Positions 45,462 through 58,378 of a stretch of DNA of 64,000 nucleotides are shown here, in pieces. Source of the DNA: Sorex araneus (lineage: Eukaryota; Chordata; Mammalia; Eulipotyphla; Soricidae). Location of the stretch: positions 104,343,535-104,407,534 of the forward strand of contig NC_073305.1 of NCBI RefSeq assembly GCF_027595985.1. The letters are read 5' to 3'. Positions within the stretch are counted from its first letter, which is position 1. The number at the start of each line of letters is the position of its first letter. A model generated the notes under the pieces. That model did not search any database, was not told the origin of the DNA, and worked only from the letters and a program-made list of their open reading frames with translations. A program made the position numbers and the translations under genes.

Positions 45462-45731
45462 TTTAGAAATATTGTCACTGTCACTGTCACTGTCATTCCA
45501 TTGCTCATCAATTTGCTCGAGCAGGCACCAGTAATGTCTCCATTGTGAGACTTGTTACTGTTTTTGGCATATTGAATGCGCCACGAGTAGCTTGCCAGGA
45601 TCTGCCATGCAGGTGAGATACTCTTGGTAGCTTGCCTGGCTCTCCGAGAGGGGCAGAGAAATTGAAGCTTGGTCGACTGTGTGCAAGACAAACGCCTTAC
45701 CTGCTGTGCTACTTACTTATTTAGAAATATT
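45462..45731 (-). mobile_element. Long RTE-tailed SINE with 12-bp TSD
   Basis: Antisense copy (45474-45719) with exact tttagaaatatt on both sides (45462-45473; 45720-45731). Terminal repeats are cactgt units on the plus strand. Confidence 0.95.
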
Positions 45732-48017
45732 AGTTTTTAATAATCCTTTCAGACACAGATTTCAATGTGTTAAGTCATAGTAAGATGTTTTATATATGTT
45801 TGTTATTACTAACAATGAAAGAAGAAATATGCACCATTGGATAATTTTATGCCTGTTTAGTGTGGTAAACACAGCCCATACTTAAGACCCTGGCACTCAC
45901 CATACAATACTCACTTCTTTTTATAATACCTGTCCCCAAGGTTGGGGTAGGGGTACTGTCATTGTGCTGGTCTTGCTGTCACTTTGCCACTGTCTTTAGT
46001 TCTTGGAGGTCAATCCGTTACTTACCATTATATGTTTTGCTCCAGTATAATTTTTCTGAATAATTTAGTCTGGGAGTAGTATTTTTCCTTGCTGTAGGAA
46101 GTGTCCATGCCCAGGATTTTTTCCCACTTAGAGCCCTCTGTGAAATAGGAATAACACTTTACTCATGTCTACGTTCATTCACATGGATTTGCTTAATCTG
46201 GGCCTTTGAATTGTATCCTATCATGGTGGGGACTGAAAGGGGATGACATAGTCATGAATTTTCCCCTGTATTTCAAATTCCATGAGTTATGACTTATTCC
46301 CTTTCCCTTTCTAGGGTCAGTTTGCCCTACTCTCCACATACAAAAAATTCGACACAGCTTGTGGTATGAGGGTACATTAAAGTGAAGCAAAAGTTGGTCT
46401 TCCTATTTTGAAGTTTATTGCATTTCTGTTAATTCTCAATATGTCCTTGTTTGCAGAATAAGTCATATGGTCACTAGTTATTGGTAGCTCCCTGCTGGAG
46501 GAAATCCATGGCAAATATTCTGCAAATGGAAGCTTCCTGTTTCCAGGAAATACCGTTTTCAATTCACTAAATGCATGGCTCCTTTTAGATGTTTCTTAAC
46601 GTTTAGTTGAAAATTATCTACTTACCTCTTCCACACATTAATTCTGTTTCTTCCATCTTGTATAGAAAAGACCAAGTTACTGATACTTTCTCAGACAATT
46701 TCTCATATTTTCCCTATACTCAGCACTTCTCTACTTTAAACTTTCTCTGGCTCCCCTTATCACATGAGCAGCAGGTGTTTTGGCCTGTGATTGTCCACCT
46801 CACACAGAGCCAATCTCAGGGAAGCCCTTGTGATTATTCATCAAGGAAGTTAACAGGATCTTTCATCTGTACTTTCTCACTAAGTCACTTAGAGAAGTGA
46901 GCAAGATCTCTGAGAACAGGTATTTAGCATTACCTGAATGCTAAGTGGACCTTTATAGGACAGGACAATGATATTTATAAAGCAGGACACGCTAATGTGT
47001 CCAAATCTTTTACAAGGATTTCAAATAAACAAAACAAAAAAATAAAGACATTATATGTTACTAATTTCAATAAGGTAAAAAAGCTGGTATTTATTGGAGC
47101 TAATGAAAGTGCTTTTGGGTATAGCAATTAGAGCATATTAGATGCTGTCTTTCAGTACTGTATAAATTATAATCTTCATATTGAACTGAACTTTAAAAAT
47201 TAATTGAATTCATTTTTATTAGTTCAGTATATTTAGTTTCTATAAGTATTTGGAAAGAGTAGATGTTTAAGAGGTATGAATTTATTGTTGAAATACCTGC
47301 TATAAAAGGTGATTCTTAAATATGTGCCATTTAATAGAAGTTTAAAAATTCTTCTGAGGCAAAAATATTCTATGATTGTGAAATAATTTGAGTAAAATCA
47401 TATGATGATGAATTGTCCACCACTGGTAACTGTCTGTGGATGGAATTCAGAGTTATGTAGAGAAGGCTGAAATGATTTGAAAATAACCTTATCTTTTTTA
47501 GAACACAAACATATTAGAAAAATTTAATTAAATGTTATGAATTTGACTGAAAAATGCAAGGATACTATATTATACTGTAGATTAAGCAATGAGGAAGCAC
47601 TGGGAAATAGTTATATCACTGAATAAAACAAACACAACCCAAAAAACAAACACAACGTGAGAATACAGTTTAATATTCAAAACTTTTAATATAGCTGAGG
47701 AACATCTAATATATACTATACTTTATTCACTAATCACTGCTATGACACAATTAAAGTGTGTATTCATTTACTTTTTAATTCCAGTCATAGTAATTATGGT
47801 AAAGTTTTTTTCTCTATCCTAATAAGTATTTTGAGTGTTTTTTTTTAATGACACATCACCTGGGGTTTTTGGGGTTTTGTTCCTTTTAGCACTTAAAAAT
47901 GGAATGCATATTTGCATCTGTTTTTATATATAAAAATATCTGATTAAAGATAATAACTGAATTTTGTATCATTATTGCTGGGAAGAAATGTTGCTGATAG
48001 GAATTTCTAACCTGTGT
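45732..48017. other. Unique DNA
   Basis: 2.3 kb with no recognised gene, exon or young repeat. Confidence 0.45.
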
Positions 48018-48103
48018 ATCACTGTCACTGTCACTGTCATCCCGTTGCTCATCGATTTGTTCGAGCGGGCACCAGTAATGTGTCTCATTGAGAGACTTAT
48101 AGT
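48018..48103 (-). mobile_element. 5'-truncated RTE-tailed SINE
   Basis: Only the tail and junction remain: cactgtcactgtcatcc repeats, 'cgatttgttcgagcgggcac', 'agtaatgtgtctcattgaga'. It shows that the RTE tail alone can be integrated. Confidence 0.85.
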
Positions 48104-48254
48104 TTTATTGATTGCTGGGACTGATTTGTAAAATTTTCTGTTATTACAAAAATAATTCATTACAGAAATGTATAAAGTCAAGAGAAAATTTTAATACACA
48201 AGTCCTTTTTTATTCATTCATGTGTATAATTTTTTAATGAAATATGATATTTGC

Positions 48255-48497
48255 GGGCTGCAGTGGGTAAGGCATTTGCCTTGCACACGGCTGATCTGGG
48301 TTTGATTCCTCCACTCCTCTCTGAGAGCCCGGCAAGCTACCTAGAGTATCTCCTCAGCTCGGCAGAGCCTGGCAAGCTCCCTGTGACGTACTGGATATGC
48401 CAAAAACAGAAACAAGAAGTCTCACAATGGAGAGGTTACTGGTGTCTGCTCAAGCAAATCGATGAACAATGGGATGGCAGTGACAATGACAGTGACA
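48255..48497 (+). mobile_element. Long RTE-tailed SINE
   Basis: Sense, with a degenerate head ('gggctgcagtgggtaaggca'). Body and tail are complete and end in tgacaatgacagtgac. No clear TSD. Confidence 0.88.
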
Positions 48498-48789
48498 ATT
48501 TAACTAAAATGTTTTTTTTTTGCGACCATACTGGACAATGTCAGGGGACGTCTTTCTGCTGGGTGCCTGGGGGTGGGGGTGGGTAGCTCTCAGCAGGGTT
48601 TAGGTGGAAAATGCAGAACTGGGCAGGAGCTCCAGTCTGTAGAATGTATGTTCTAGCCCAGATGGCCACCTGGGCTAGTTTCAGGCTCTAATTCTGAAAG
48701 AGAGAAATACTAGTAACACTTCATATGTCATGCAACCTTTCAATCTATGCTGGCAATACCAACTGTACACCGGGCACTGAGTCTGTGAT

Positions 48790-48925
48790 TTAACTATCCT
48801 GTAAGCTGAATATGCTTGACCTTTCTTGGCCTACGTTTCTTGAAAAAATTTTCTGGGAAATAGGGAATAATCATGCCTCCCTTATAGTGTTTTTGTGATA
48901 TTAAATACATTACTGCATATTACTT
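48790..48925 (+). mobile_element. Ancient MIR fragment
   Basis: MIR core order: 'gacctttcttggcctacgtt', 'gaataatcatgcctccctta' and 'tgtttttgtgatattaaata'. Confidence 0.6.
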
Positions 48926-49177
48926 GAGAGAAAGGTGTGAGTCAAGAGGAGAAGACTTCATACAGGAATGAAACAGTGTGTGGAGGTCACACATGGAGAA
49001 CTTTGAATGGCAGTTTACAGAAATAAGACTTTTGGTGATCGTTGTGGGGTGGGGAAGAAGTATTTTGCTTGATGAAACAAATTTGGTAGTAATGGGGAAG
49101 AAACTGAATGAGGGAACAGTGAGAAGACTGTTGTTTCCTAGGGTAGAACTACTTGAAAGAAGTCTGCATGGAGGAGG

Positions 49178-49332
49178 GGGACTGCGGAGTGATAGGGCTC
49201 TTGCTTTGCACACAGCCAACTTGGGTTCAATGCCCAGCATCCTATATGGTCCCCCGAGCCCTATCAGGAATAATTCATAAGTGTAGAGTTAGGAGTTAAC
49301 ACCTGAGCATTGCCAGGTATGCCCCTTCATGC

Positions 49333-49364
<32 letters not shown>
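49178..49364 (+). mobile_element. Short A-tailed SINE with (AAAAG)n tail
   Basis: Sense copy: 'ctgcggagtgatagggctct', B box 'acttgggttcaatgccc', tail of A then (AAAAG)n at about 49340-49364. Confidence 0.85.
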
Positions 49365-49504
49365 CTGCTCTGAGTTAATAGATTCAGTGGAACTGGACCA
49401 GAGGGATTGAGGCAGCGATTTGATGCAAGTAGAATCAGTCACTTAATGTGCCACCTACATTTTGACACCCCCTACCCATTTTCATAAAATCATAGAGGGA
49501 AATA

Positions 49505-49785
49505 TATATACATACCTACCTCTCGGAGAACCCAGCAAGCTACCGAGAGTATCCTGCCTGCATGGCAGAATCTGGCAAGCTTCCCATGGCGTATTCGATA
49601 TGCCCAAAACAGTAACAATAACAGGTCTCATTCCTCTGACCCTGAAAGAGCCTCCAACCTTTGGGAAAGATGAGTAAGGAGAAGCTACTAAAATCTCAGG
49701 GCTGGGATGAATGAATACGTTACTGGCATCTGCTCGAGTAAATCGATGAACAACGGAATGATAATATTACAGTGATACTGCACAA
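49505..49785 (+). mobile_element. RTE-derived composite (long deletion form)
   Basis: Sense. Starts inside the body (cctacctctcggagaacc), then 'gcgtattcgatatgcccaaa', and continues into RTE 5' UTR not present in ordinary SINEs ('ctctgaccctgaaagagcct', 'ctaaaatctcagggctggga'). It then joins the RTE 3' end ('tacgttactggcatctgctc'). Same junction as the minus-strand element at 26607-26828. Confidence 0.8.
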
Positions 49786-49859
49786 GCAGCACCTAAAATA
49801 GTATCTGACACAGGGTAAATGCTCAGAAATAACTCCTTTCTCTCATCATGCATGATCTC

Positions 49860-50200
49860 ATTTCCTGGTTTCACTTTTTCCTCCTAATGTGATCTTTCAT
49901 CAGAGTGCTTCCCAGGTTCCAGGCACACTGCACATGGCCTAGATCTCTGTGCCTAGATCATATTGTCGTGTTCATGCTTGTCTGTTTCTCCCTCATGTGG
50001 GAGGATCTTTCTCTTCTTAGTCGAGCAACTCCTTCTCTTCAAGGACTAGCTTCTCAGCCTCTCCTCTAAAGCTTTCTTAAATCCCACAAGCTGAACACAT
50101 CCATCACTTCTGCCTGATCTGCAAGTAGGGCTCACTCTTGCATTCATATTTACTGATTTATCATTAAATGTTTACTGATAAACTGTCAGGCCCAGGATGG
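49860..50200 (+). mobile_element. Possible ancient L2 segment
   Basis: 'caactccttctcttcaagga' and the following C/T-rich text recall the L2 3' region; a MIR/L2-like 'gtatctgacacagggtaaat' lies just before. Very diverged. Confidence 0.35.
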
Positions 50201-53200
50201 TAGTGAGTGGTAATTAGATCAACATATATCTTCCCCAGTGTATCTGCTAATATATTGACTTTAGACTGAAAATATTTTAGTATTATAAGATTGCACTCTT
50301 TTCAAGTCACCTTGGTGCTTGCTTGCTTAGTGCAATGTTTTGATTTATGACCGTTATGCAATACATATTCATTAGTGACTTAATGAAAAATTCTCGTGGA
50401 ACTAGTAATGGATATTTTTACAATAGGTGTATGAGTTAGAATTATTATTTAAAAACTCTTGGCCCATGAAAAATTATTTCATATGTCCTATCTTGCTACA
50501 TTATTGCTAATTCCCTTAAGATTTCTTCTCTCTACAGAGTCTATGTCAGAGGCTTTGGATATGGTCACCTCTTTAGCTTATGGCTTTTATTCTATTTGTT
50601 TTGTTTTGATTTAGGGCTACATACTGGATTTTTTTTATCAGTCTTTAAAAATTTTATTATTTCCACATACCCTTCCCCCATAAAAGCAGTCTCTCTTGAT
50701 CCTCTCTTTCCTTCCAGTGAATGTCATTTTCGTATTTATACTCACAGCAAAAATTTTTGAAGGAACTCTATTTTTCTCTTAAAAAATGTAAGGCACTATA
50801 TAAGTGAAGACTCCTATACCAATAAAAAGCTATTGATATTTATTTTCTTTCATTTGTTCTCTTTATATTTATCTATTCTTTTCGGTGTCAATATTTGCAA
50901 GGTGCTCGGAAAGCCTACTATATTCAGCATGTTAGCGTGACAATTTACCAGGAGGTGTTGCTATTTAACTTATAATATAATGACAACTGAGACTTGGAAA
51001 ATATAACTCAGTGGTTATGTCTGTGAGAAATTCACATTTTGAATATTGGCATCAGTGTCTGGGAATGGTGGTGAGGGTAGGGAGTAAAACAAAGCACTTG
51101 AGGAAGGGCTGAGACTTAGCATGGGATGTTGGGGATATACATTCATTAGGCTGATACGTTCTCATGAAAGGTCTGACAGATGGAATATCTTAGGGTGAGC
51201 AGAAGGAAGGGCAACAAATTCCAGCATATTCAGGAGAATGATTGATAATAAAGGTTTAAATTGAGCTTTTGTTGTTATCTGTTTTTATAAAATTTTAGCC
51301 ACTTTATCCTGGAGCTGACCCAGGTTCCATAAACCAGTGTAATTATTCACAAGTTTGGAAATGTGCAGAAAGTATTATGTAGAAAGGAAAATTTGTGAAA
51401 ACAGCTACTCAACCAAAACAGTGTTTTATCCTAAGAAAAAGTCAAACTTGGTCAAATCCAGAAGTGGAAGTTCTTATAGACTACAGATTTCCACCTTTTA
51501 TATATTTTTTTAATTTAGGTTCTGGTTGTCTAAGTATCTTTATTAGTTAATGTGAAGGTTAGGTCTGCAGTCAAAAATTTGCTTTTCCCTTTAGATTGTA
51601 GGTAGGTTCCCGAGTTAGCATCCTGCACATCATTGTAGGCTTTATCACCTCCATGTCATCTACTGAAGAATTAATTTTTCCCCTCGTCCAACAAAGTTGC
51701 TCATTGGTGACATAAAAACTCTATGACTCTGCTTTGCCCATGAATTAGCCTCTTTCTTAATTATGTATTTGAGTGGATTTTTGCAAATCTGTTTAAACCA
51801 TTCCTCACCAAAATTTTTTTCTAGAGTAGTTCCTAGCCTTCTAACCATCTAGATTTGCAATATATAATTTCACACAGAGAGACAAAACCAGACAGTAGGA
51901 AAGGGAGACTTAGCTGCTGTGAAAACCACAGCCACTGCATAAGCACTTAGCAAACCCATTATGTTTTCCTAAGGGAAAGAGCCTCCATGTCTTAATGAAT
52001 GAATCAACAGGAGTAGAAACCAAACTTACTGGAATTTTCACAGAACAAAAATCTCCATTTGAAGAATAGATCTCCATAGAGAGAAAGTGGATAACAATTT
52101 AAGGGCCAAATCAATGACTGAAAGTTTTCAAAAGCAATAATTTAATCTTTCATAAACTTTCCTGACCTTACCAAAAGAGAGCAAGGGCTTATGGCCTCTA
52201 TACATAAGTTCCATTTGTTAGAGAGCTCATATGTCTTGGTCTCCCCCTACATTAATAGACATTCTCAATGTCTCAAAAAGAATTTCTCCGAAGAACAAAG
52301 AACATTAATTGCACGTCATGCTTAACATACCTGAATATGTCTCAATAAATTATGCTAGTAATATGGACTACTCTGGTAAATGGTGTTCCAGAAAATGTCA
52401 TAGATTTTAAGCACATTAAAAGTTTTCTATGTTGATCACAAGTTTTCTCCACATTGCTTTTCCACATGCCTTCTTACATAAAGATACCAATAAACTTTCA
52501 GAACACCAGCCCAGGACTGTGGCTGGCATGAGAGTTAAAGCATGATGGAATGTATGATAACTGAAGATTAAAGAAATTAAGGAAATTTTTAGCGATCTTC
52601 TCTAAGTATAAAGTTTACAGTCTCATAATAGCGTTCAGACTGTCAGGAATTTTTGGAGGTGGATGTCACACCATTTCCTTCTCCAAAGCTTTTGAAATTT
52701 GGATGTTATGCCATTCTTATTTTCATCCCTAACTTGCAACACCTCTTTCTACTAAGAAGAAAATAAGTACTCTTTCTCTCAAAGACTTAGAGCAGTTGTG
52801 CAATTTTCCTTCTCATTGCAAAAACCAGATTTGGCCGTTACATTTGATATGTCAGAGGGAAAGGGCTAAGGGACTTGTAATCCATCAAGAGAAATATAGG
52901 TTAATAATTCTGATTTTCTATTTTATAGACATACACATGCATTATAACCCTCTTCTACACCCTGAGTGAAAAGAATGGTGGTAGTCAGGTCTATAGGTGA
53001 GACACTGAGATGAACAAAATACATTTCTTACAGATGTATGTATAAGCTTGGTGAGCAGTCATGAACAGAGCAGAAGGGAAAAGATTCTCTTTTACTAAGT
53101 CCTCATTTTCTTCTGTTTTCCTGAAAATGTGTTTTCTACAAAAGAACAGGTAAGCTTCAACCTAACAAACCTGTTGTATATCAATGTAGAAAAATACAAA

Positions 53201-53626
53201 AAACATAAGTTGAGTCAAAGAACTAAGTCATATTAGAATATACAGCATAATTTGTCTAAGAATTAAAAACTGGGGGCCTAGAGAAAGGCCCCCAAACAAA
53301 AGCAAACAAACCAAAAAAGGAGGCTTACAAACTAAGAAGTGCATTAGAGAAAGCATGTATAGGTAGAAACAATAATTAATTAATGAAAAGAGATCCTAGC
53401 AGGCATATAGAGATTTAGATACCATGAAAGTTTTATCTAATCTGAGAAGACAGCATTTTATTATTACTATAATAATAACTGTATGCTCTTGGTGTCTATT
53501 TCTTAAGATATCCACAGAAAGCAATGATACTGCCCTTGGCAGATACCCAAAGATTCTTCACAAGTAAAACTAGAAAAGAAAGTGGAGACCAGATCATAAG
53601 GACCCTTAAGAAAATGATTGAACTTT
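50201..53626. other. Unique DNA
   Basis: 3.4 kb without young repeats. A minus-strand ORF of 62 codons at 51660-51848 has balanced composition but no family resemblance I can name. A short inverted repeat (gggggcct / aggccccc) lies at 53272-53293. I did not find the IMPG1 signal-peptide exon. Confidence 0.4.
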
Positions 53627-53871
53627 GTCTGGACTGAAGCAATAGCACAGTGGGTAGGGCGTTTGCCATGCACGCAGCCAACCCGGGTTCGATTTCTTCA
53701 TCCCTCTCGGAGAGCCTGGCAAGCTACCAAGAGTATCTCTCCCACACAGCAGAGCCTGGCAAGCTACCCATGGCGTATTCGATATGCCAAAAACAGTAAC
53801 AAGAAGTCTCACAATGGAGACGTTACTGGTGCCTGCTCGAGCAAATAGGACGACAGTGCTACAGTGCTACA
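53627..53871 (+). mobile_element. Long RTE-tailed SINE
   Basis: Sense: head 'actgaagcaatagcacagtg', 'ggttcgatttcttcatccct', body, 'gtgcctgctcgagcaaatag', tail of acagtgct units. No clear TSD. Confidence 0.92.
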
Positions 53872-54059
53872 TTTCTGAAGACAAAGTGGAGTCATCTTGG
53901 AATTTCTTTTCTTTCCTTTTCTGTTTTTCAAGCAGGGTATTAACAATCTAACAAAGTTATTAAAGTTCAAGAAGTAAAGAGACGTTTCTGAGGTTGTATT
54001 CACAGGGTTTGTCACTGGAAGACGAGTGAGGAAATGGAGAAGTAAAAATTCTGAACCTG

Positions 54060-54830
54060 AAAGGAATCTTTCATGTATTGCCCCATAAAAGTGAGAATGA
54101 AATGGTGAAGCTGGGTTGCAGAAGTGTTTGTGTGTCAACACTGCAATGCTGTGGTGTACTGAGACAGACTCATAACAACTACAGCTCTGGGAATGGAGAT
54201 CCTATGCCCGTAATCATCCCTTCGATCCCCTTGCGCCCATCTCATCAACTCAGCAGTCACGCCCATAAGCCACCCCTGGCTGGTGCCAGATAATCTGGTC
54301 ATCACCCACCATCCAGATCACATGTTCTTCTTTCCTGGATGGGAGCAACATGACACTCGCCATAACCATGCCACTGGACCCTGGGCCAGGCTGTTTCATT
54401 CAGGGCACCCCAGAGGAGGTGAGTGAGACTCCTCTCTCCTCCAAATGACCCAGCCCTGGAGCTGAAAACCGCTAGAACCCTACTGCCACCATCCTCACGG
54501 CCACTCTCCACATGTTCGGCCGAGCCGCACCCACAATGAACCTTTTCCTGGACCCCAAAGGCACATTTGTGGCTTCAAGACACTTCATAGGACACACCCT
54601 GCTCATACTCCAAGAGTACCACACCACATATGATGGGATTTGAAGCAGGAGGCAACCAACCTTAGAGGGAAATATTGTATTATTTTGGTTCTGCTTTGGG
54701 GCTGGGATTTGGGTTTGGGATGACAACACTTGAAATATGGTGATGGGAAGGTGTAATGGTGGTGGGATTGCTGTTTGATTAAAATGTAATCAAGTATTGT
54801 GAACTATTTTATAAAATAAAAAAATTTTAA
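54060..54830 (+). mobile_element. Unclassified repeat with L1-like 3' end
   Basis: GC-richer than its flanks. The 3' part ('aatggtggtgggattgctgt', 'gattaaaatgtaatcaagta', AATAAA and A-rich end) resembles a divergent L1 3' UTR. The 5' part is C-rich and unlike the other L1 copies here. Confidence 0.4.
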
Positions 54831-55422
54831 GAAAGAGACAAAAGTGAGATGACAAAAAATAGTTCTTAAATATTTATTCACATGTTATTTGATTAAATTT
54901 TGTGACAAATTAGGAGAAAGATTAGATGACTCTAAAATCCTGACTTTCAGTCAGAATAAAGGAATAGATACAGAATTATCTCTCTTGTTTGTGCATCCTA
55001 ACAACTCACAGTAAGGGATATACAAAGAGCCAAAGGCAAGAGAACTAGAAAATTGATCCACAGAGCTTAGCTTGTAGAGGGCAGGGAAGAGGAGGAATTC
55101 GAGGGAAACTGGGGACCTTGGTGGAAGGAAGTGGGGGCCCTGGTAAAAGGTGTGGTGTTGAAGTAATATATACATAAAACTATCCTTAACAGTATTATAA
55201 ATCACAATCACTCAAGAAAGAGCAAAAAGTAAAATATAACCATGATTTTAGAAAAGCATATACAGAGGATATCAGGAAATGAGATAGAATATTGGAAGCA
55301 TAGTAGTTTATATCAAAAAGCCAGTCCTAATAGCACTTTGAAGAAGAAGGTGGTCATAGTCCCTATACTCATGAATATGCATTAGAATAATAATAATTAT
55401 TAGAATAACAATATCACTTGTA

Positions 55423-58245
55423 TCACTTGCCATCCCGTTGATCTTTGATTTGCTCCAGCAGGCTCCAGTAACATCTCCATTTGTCCCTGTTGCATGCTAG
55501 TGTAGCCCAATGGTATCTGCTTGCTCCAGGAACAGGAAGAGCCTCAAACTGTTCATTCAGGGTTTTGATGAAGAAGTCTGACCATTTCGTAGGTGGGCGG
55601 CCATGCGGTCTTTTGACGTCCCTTGGGAACCAGTCATTAACAGCTCTAGTCCAGCGGTCATCTCTAAATTGCATTACGTGTCTGGCCCATCTGATTTTTG
55701 ATGCCTTGGCAAACAAGACAGTGTCCCTGACTCTTGATTATCATCGGAGGTCGGAACTCTGGATTCCTTCTCTCACTTAAGTGAAATGTGATATTCCAAG
55801 CATAGCTCTTTCGATTCCTCTTTGGGATACCCGAATAGTGTTCTCATCCTGTTTTCGTAAGGCCCAGGTCTCTGAGGCATATGTTAGTGCAGGAAGAATG
55901 GTGGAGCTGAAAAGATGTGCCCAGATTTGGAGGTACTTCATCCGCTTAACAACTTCTTCGATGCTCTTGAAGGCTGCTCTCTTCCTCCTGAGCTGTTCTG
56001 GCTCCAAGTTGTTCATCATGTTGAGTTCTCAACCAGGTACACATAGCTGCTGCATTTGGAGATGTTTGTTCCATTGAGAGCAAATAGAATGTCAGGGATT
56101 AGTTAGTTTTCCATGAACATTGTCTTTGTGAGATTCAGCTGCACAGTCCGACCTTTCCATACTCATGGTCAAAGTCGGCCAACATTTGTGCCGCTTGGGT
56201 AATGTTTGGTGTTATTAGAACGATATCACTAGCATAGCAGAGATGGTGTAGTTGCTGACCATCTATCTTCACTCCCATTCCTTTCCATTCCAGTTGTCAC
56301 ATGGCGTTCTTAAGGGTGGCACTGAAGAGTTTCTATGAATTGGTATCACCCTGACGAACCCCTCTCTTTACGTCAATGATCACTTCCTTGTAGAATGGAG
56401 AGATCCTTGTGGTGAATCTGTAATACAGTTTGTGGAGGATCCTGATGTAATGAGTTTGAATGCCCTGTTTAGCTAGGGCTTCGATAACTGCTTCAGTCTC
56501 AACAGAACCAAAGGCCTTCCTTAAATCGATGAACGTTAGACAGAGTGGCATCTTGAACTCTCGCGAAACTTCAATGAGCTTGGTCACTGTGTGGATATGG
56601 TCGATCGGGTGAATGCTTTTCAGAACCTGGCTTGCTCGCATGGTTGTCCTTTGTCTAGTGTTCTGCCTATTTTATTCAGATTGACTCGAGTGAACAACTT
56701 GCAGAGGACAAACAACAGGTAGATTGGGCGATAGTTACCCAGGTTGTGTATGTCTCCCTTTTTGTACAACAGAACAGTCCTGCTGGTTTTCCATTAGGAT
56801 GAAACCTTGCATTCGGACAGGCAGTGTGTGAAGAGCTGAGCCATTGTATTGACGAGTAATGGCAGCAGATTCTTCAGGTGTTTGGGTCCGACCTTGTCTG
56901 GACTGGGTGCTGTATGTGTCTTTACTGACAAAATGGCATGTTAGATTTCAGAAGGGAGAACATTGGGAATGACATATCCATCCTGCAGAATTTGGTATGT
57001 GGGCAGGTGGACGTGGCTGTTGAAGAGATCCAAGTAGAAGTTGTGAATAATCCTCTCCATTGCCCTTCTGGAAGATGTGGTAGATCCATCAGGATGTCGA
57101 AGGGCAGTCATCTTGATCTTGTAGTTGGCAAAGGACAGGTGAGTGGTGTGAATACTTTTCCCAGCTTCTGCCACATCAGCCAACAGTGCTGCTCTTCTCT
57201 CTTTGAGGTCTTCCTTTATCGCTTCTCTGCACAGCTTTGTAAGCTTGGACGTTAGACGTTAGCCTGAGGTTCGTGCCAAAGCTCACTGGTGAATGAGCTT
57301 GAGAGTTTCTGAAGACAGGTGTCTTTTTGTGGCTTTCCCACTCTTGGCATTCCTCATGCAGTCATGAAGGTGCTGAACCAATCAATCATATTCCTCGTTG
57401 ATGTTGTCTACGATGGCATCTTCCCATGTTGCCGCAATAGTGCCAAAGAGTTCCCAGTTCTATGAGTTCTTTCTTAAACTTAAACTTTGCAGTCCTTTCT
57501 CCCTTCTCTGTGAAGTAGAATTTTGCATGAAGGGGATGGTGGTTCGATCCTGTTTGGAATTTTGGGACAACAGCGACATCAGTCAGGCAAAACCTTCAAT
57601 TGAATATGATGTGTCAATTTTGTTGTATAACTGTTCACCGAGAGACTCCCATGTCCAATGTTTAGATTTGGCCTTCTGGAACTGTGAGTTACAATGGATG
57701 GTCTTGGTCGACTGATGAACTCAGACAGGCTCTCACCCTGTTCGTTCCATTGTAGGCCATGGGTCCTGATGTGGAGTTCTTTGGGTGACCTCCTTGCTCC
57801 TATCTTGATGATAAAATCACCGACAATGATCTTGTAGAAGGTGTGGTCTTCTTTATAGAACTTCTCCAGCTCCATGTAGAACTTCTCAATTTCTTCATTG
57901 TAGTTGGATGTAGATGTGCGTAGACAACAAAGATAGAAACTGCCGGCAGTGAGCCATATCTATTCAAGCGTAATCATCCAATTTGGGTTGTTAGGCATTC
58001 GAATGAAGCAATGCTCATGGCCAAGTTCGTGTTGACAAGGACACTGACACCACCGACGCTTCTATTGTCGCATGTTCTGAGGAACAGTTCTTCTCTAGTG
58101 TCGAAAATGGCGTGATGTGATTGATGCCTCTTGTCTCGGTCAGACCAATGAAGTCATACTTGATCTGCTCTTGCACCATTAGGTCCTTAATGGATGCTTC
58201 AGATGCCAGCGTCTGTGCGCGTTGAAAGTATAGACAGTCATTTTA
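55423..58245 (-). pseudogene. RTE endonuclease-reverse transcriptase, broken
   Basis: Open frames: 57579-57875 (endonuclease, 'FYKIIVGDFIIKIGARRSPK'), 56941-57183 (linker, 'FANYKIKMTALRHPDGSTTS'), 56333-56641 (RT fingers/palm), 55777-56019 ('RAAFKSIEEVVKRMKYLQIW', 'LPALTYASETWALRKQ') and 55423-55716 (C-terminus). The intact ancestor would copy its own RNA by target-primed reverse transcription. This copy cannot, because of stops and the lost first catalytic Asp. Confidence 0.92.
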
Positions 58246-58378
58246 GTCCTTTTTGTTTTGCTTTAGTCATTTTTGTTTTTGCAGTCTAGTTCGTCCCTGA
58301 GATTTTATCAACCTTTCCTTGCTCATTCTTCTTAATGCTGCCATATTGGGGGCTCTTTCAGTGTCAGGGGAATGAGGC

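Noticed and set aside
48010..48050. CRISPR-like short tandem repeats (cactgt units)
   Set aside because: These are the terminal (tgacag)n tails of RTE-mobilised SINEs, with no spacers.
53272..53293. Transcription terminator-like hairpin
   Set aside because: An 8-bp inverted repeat with a 6-nt loop in mammalian intergenic DNA; no gene ends here.
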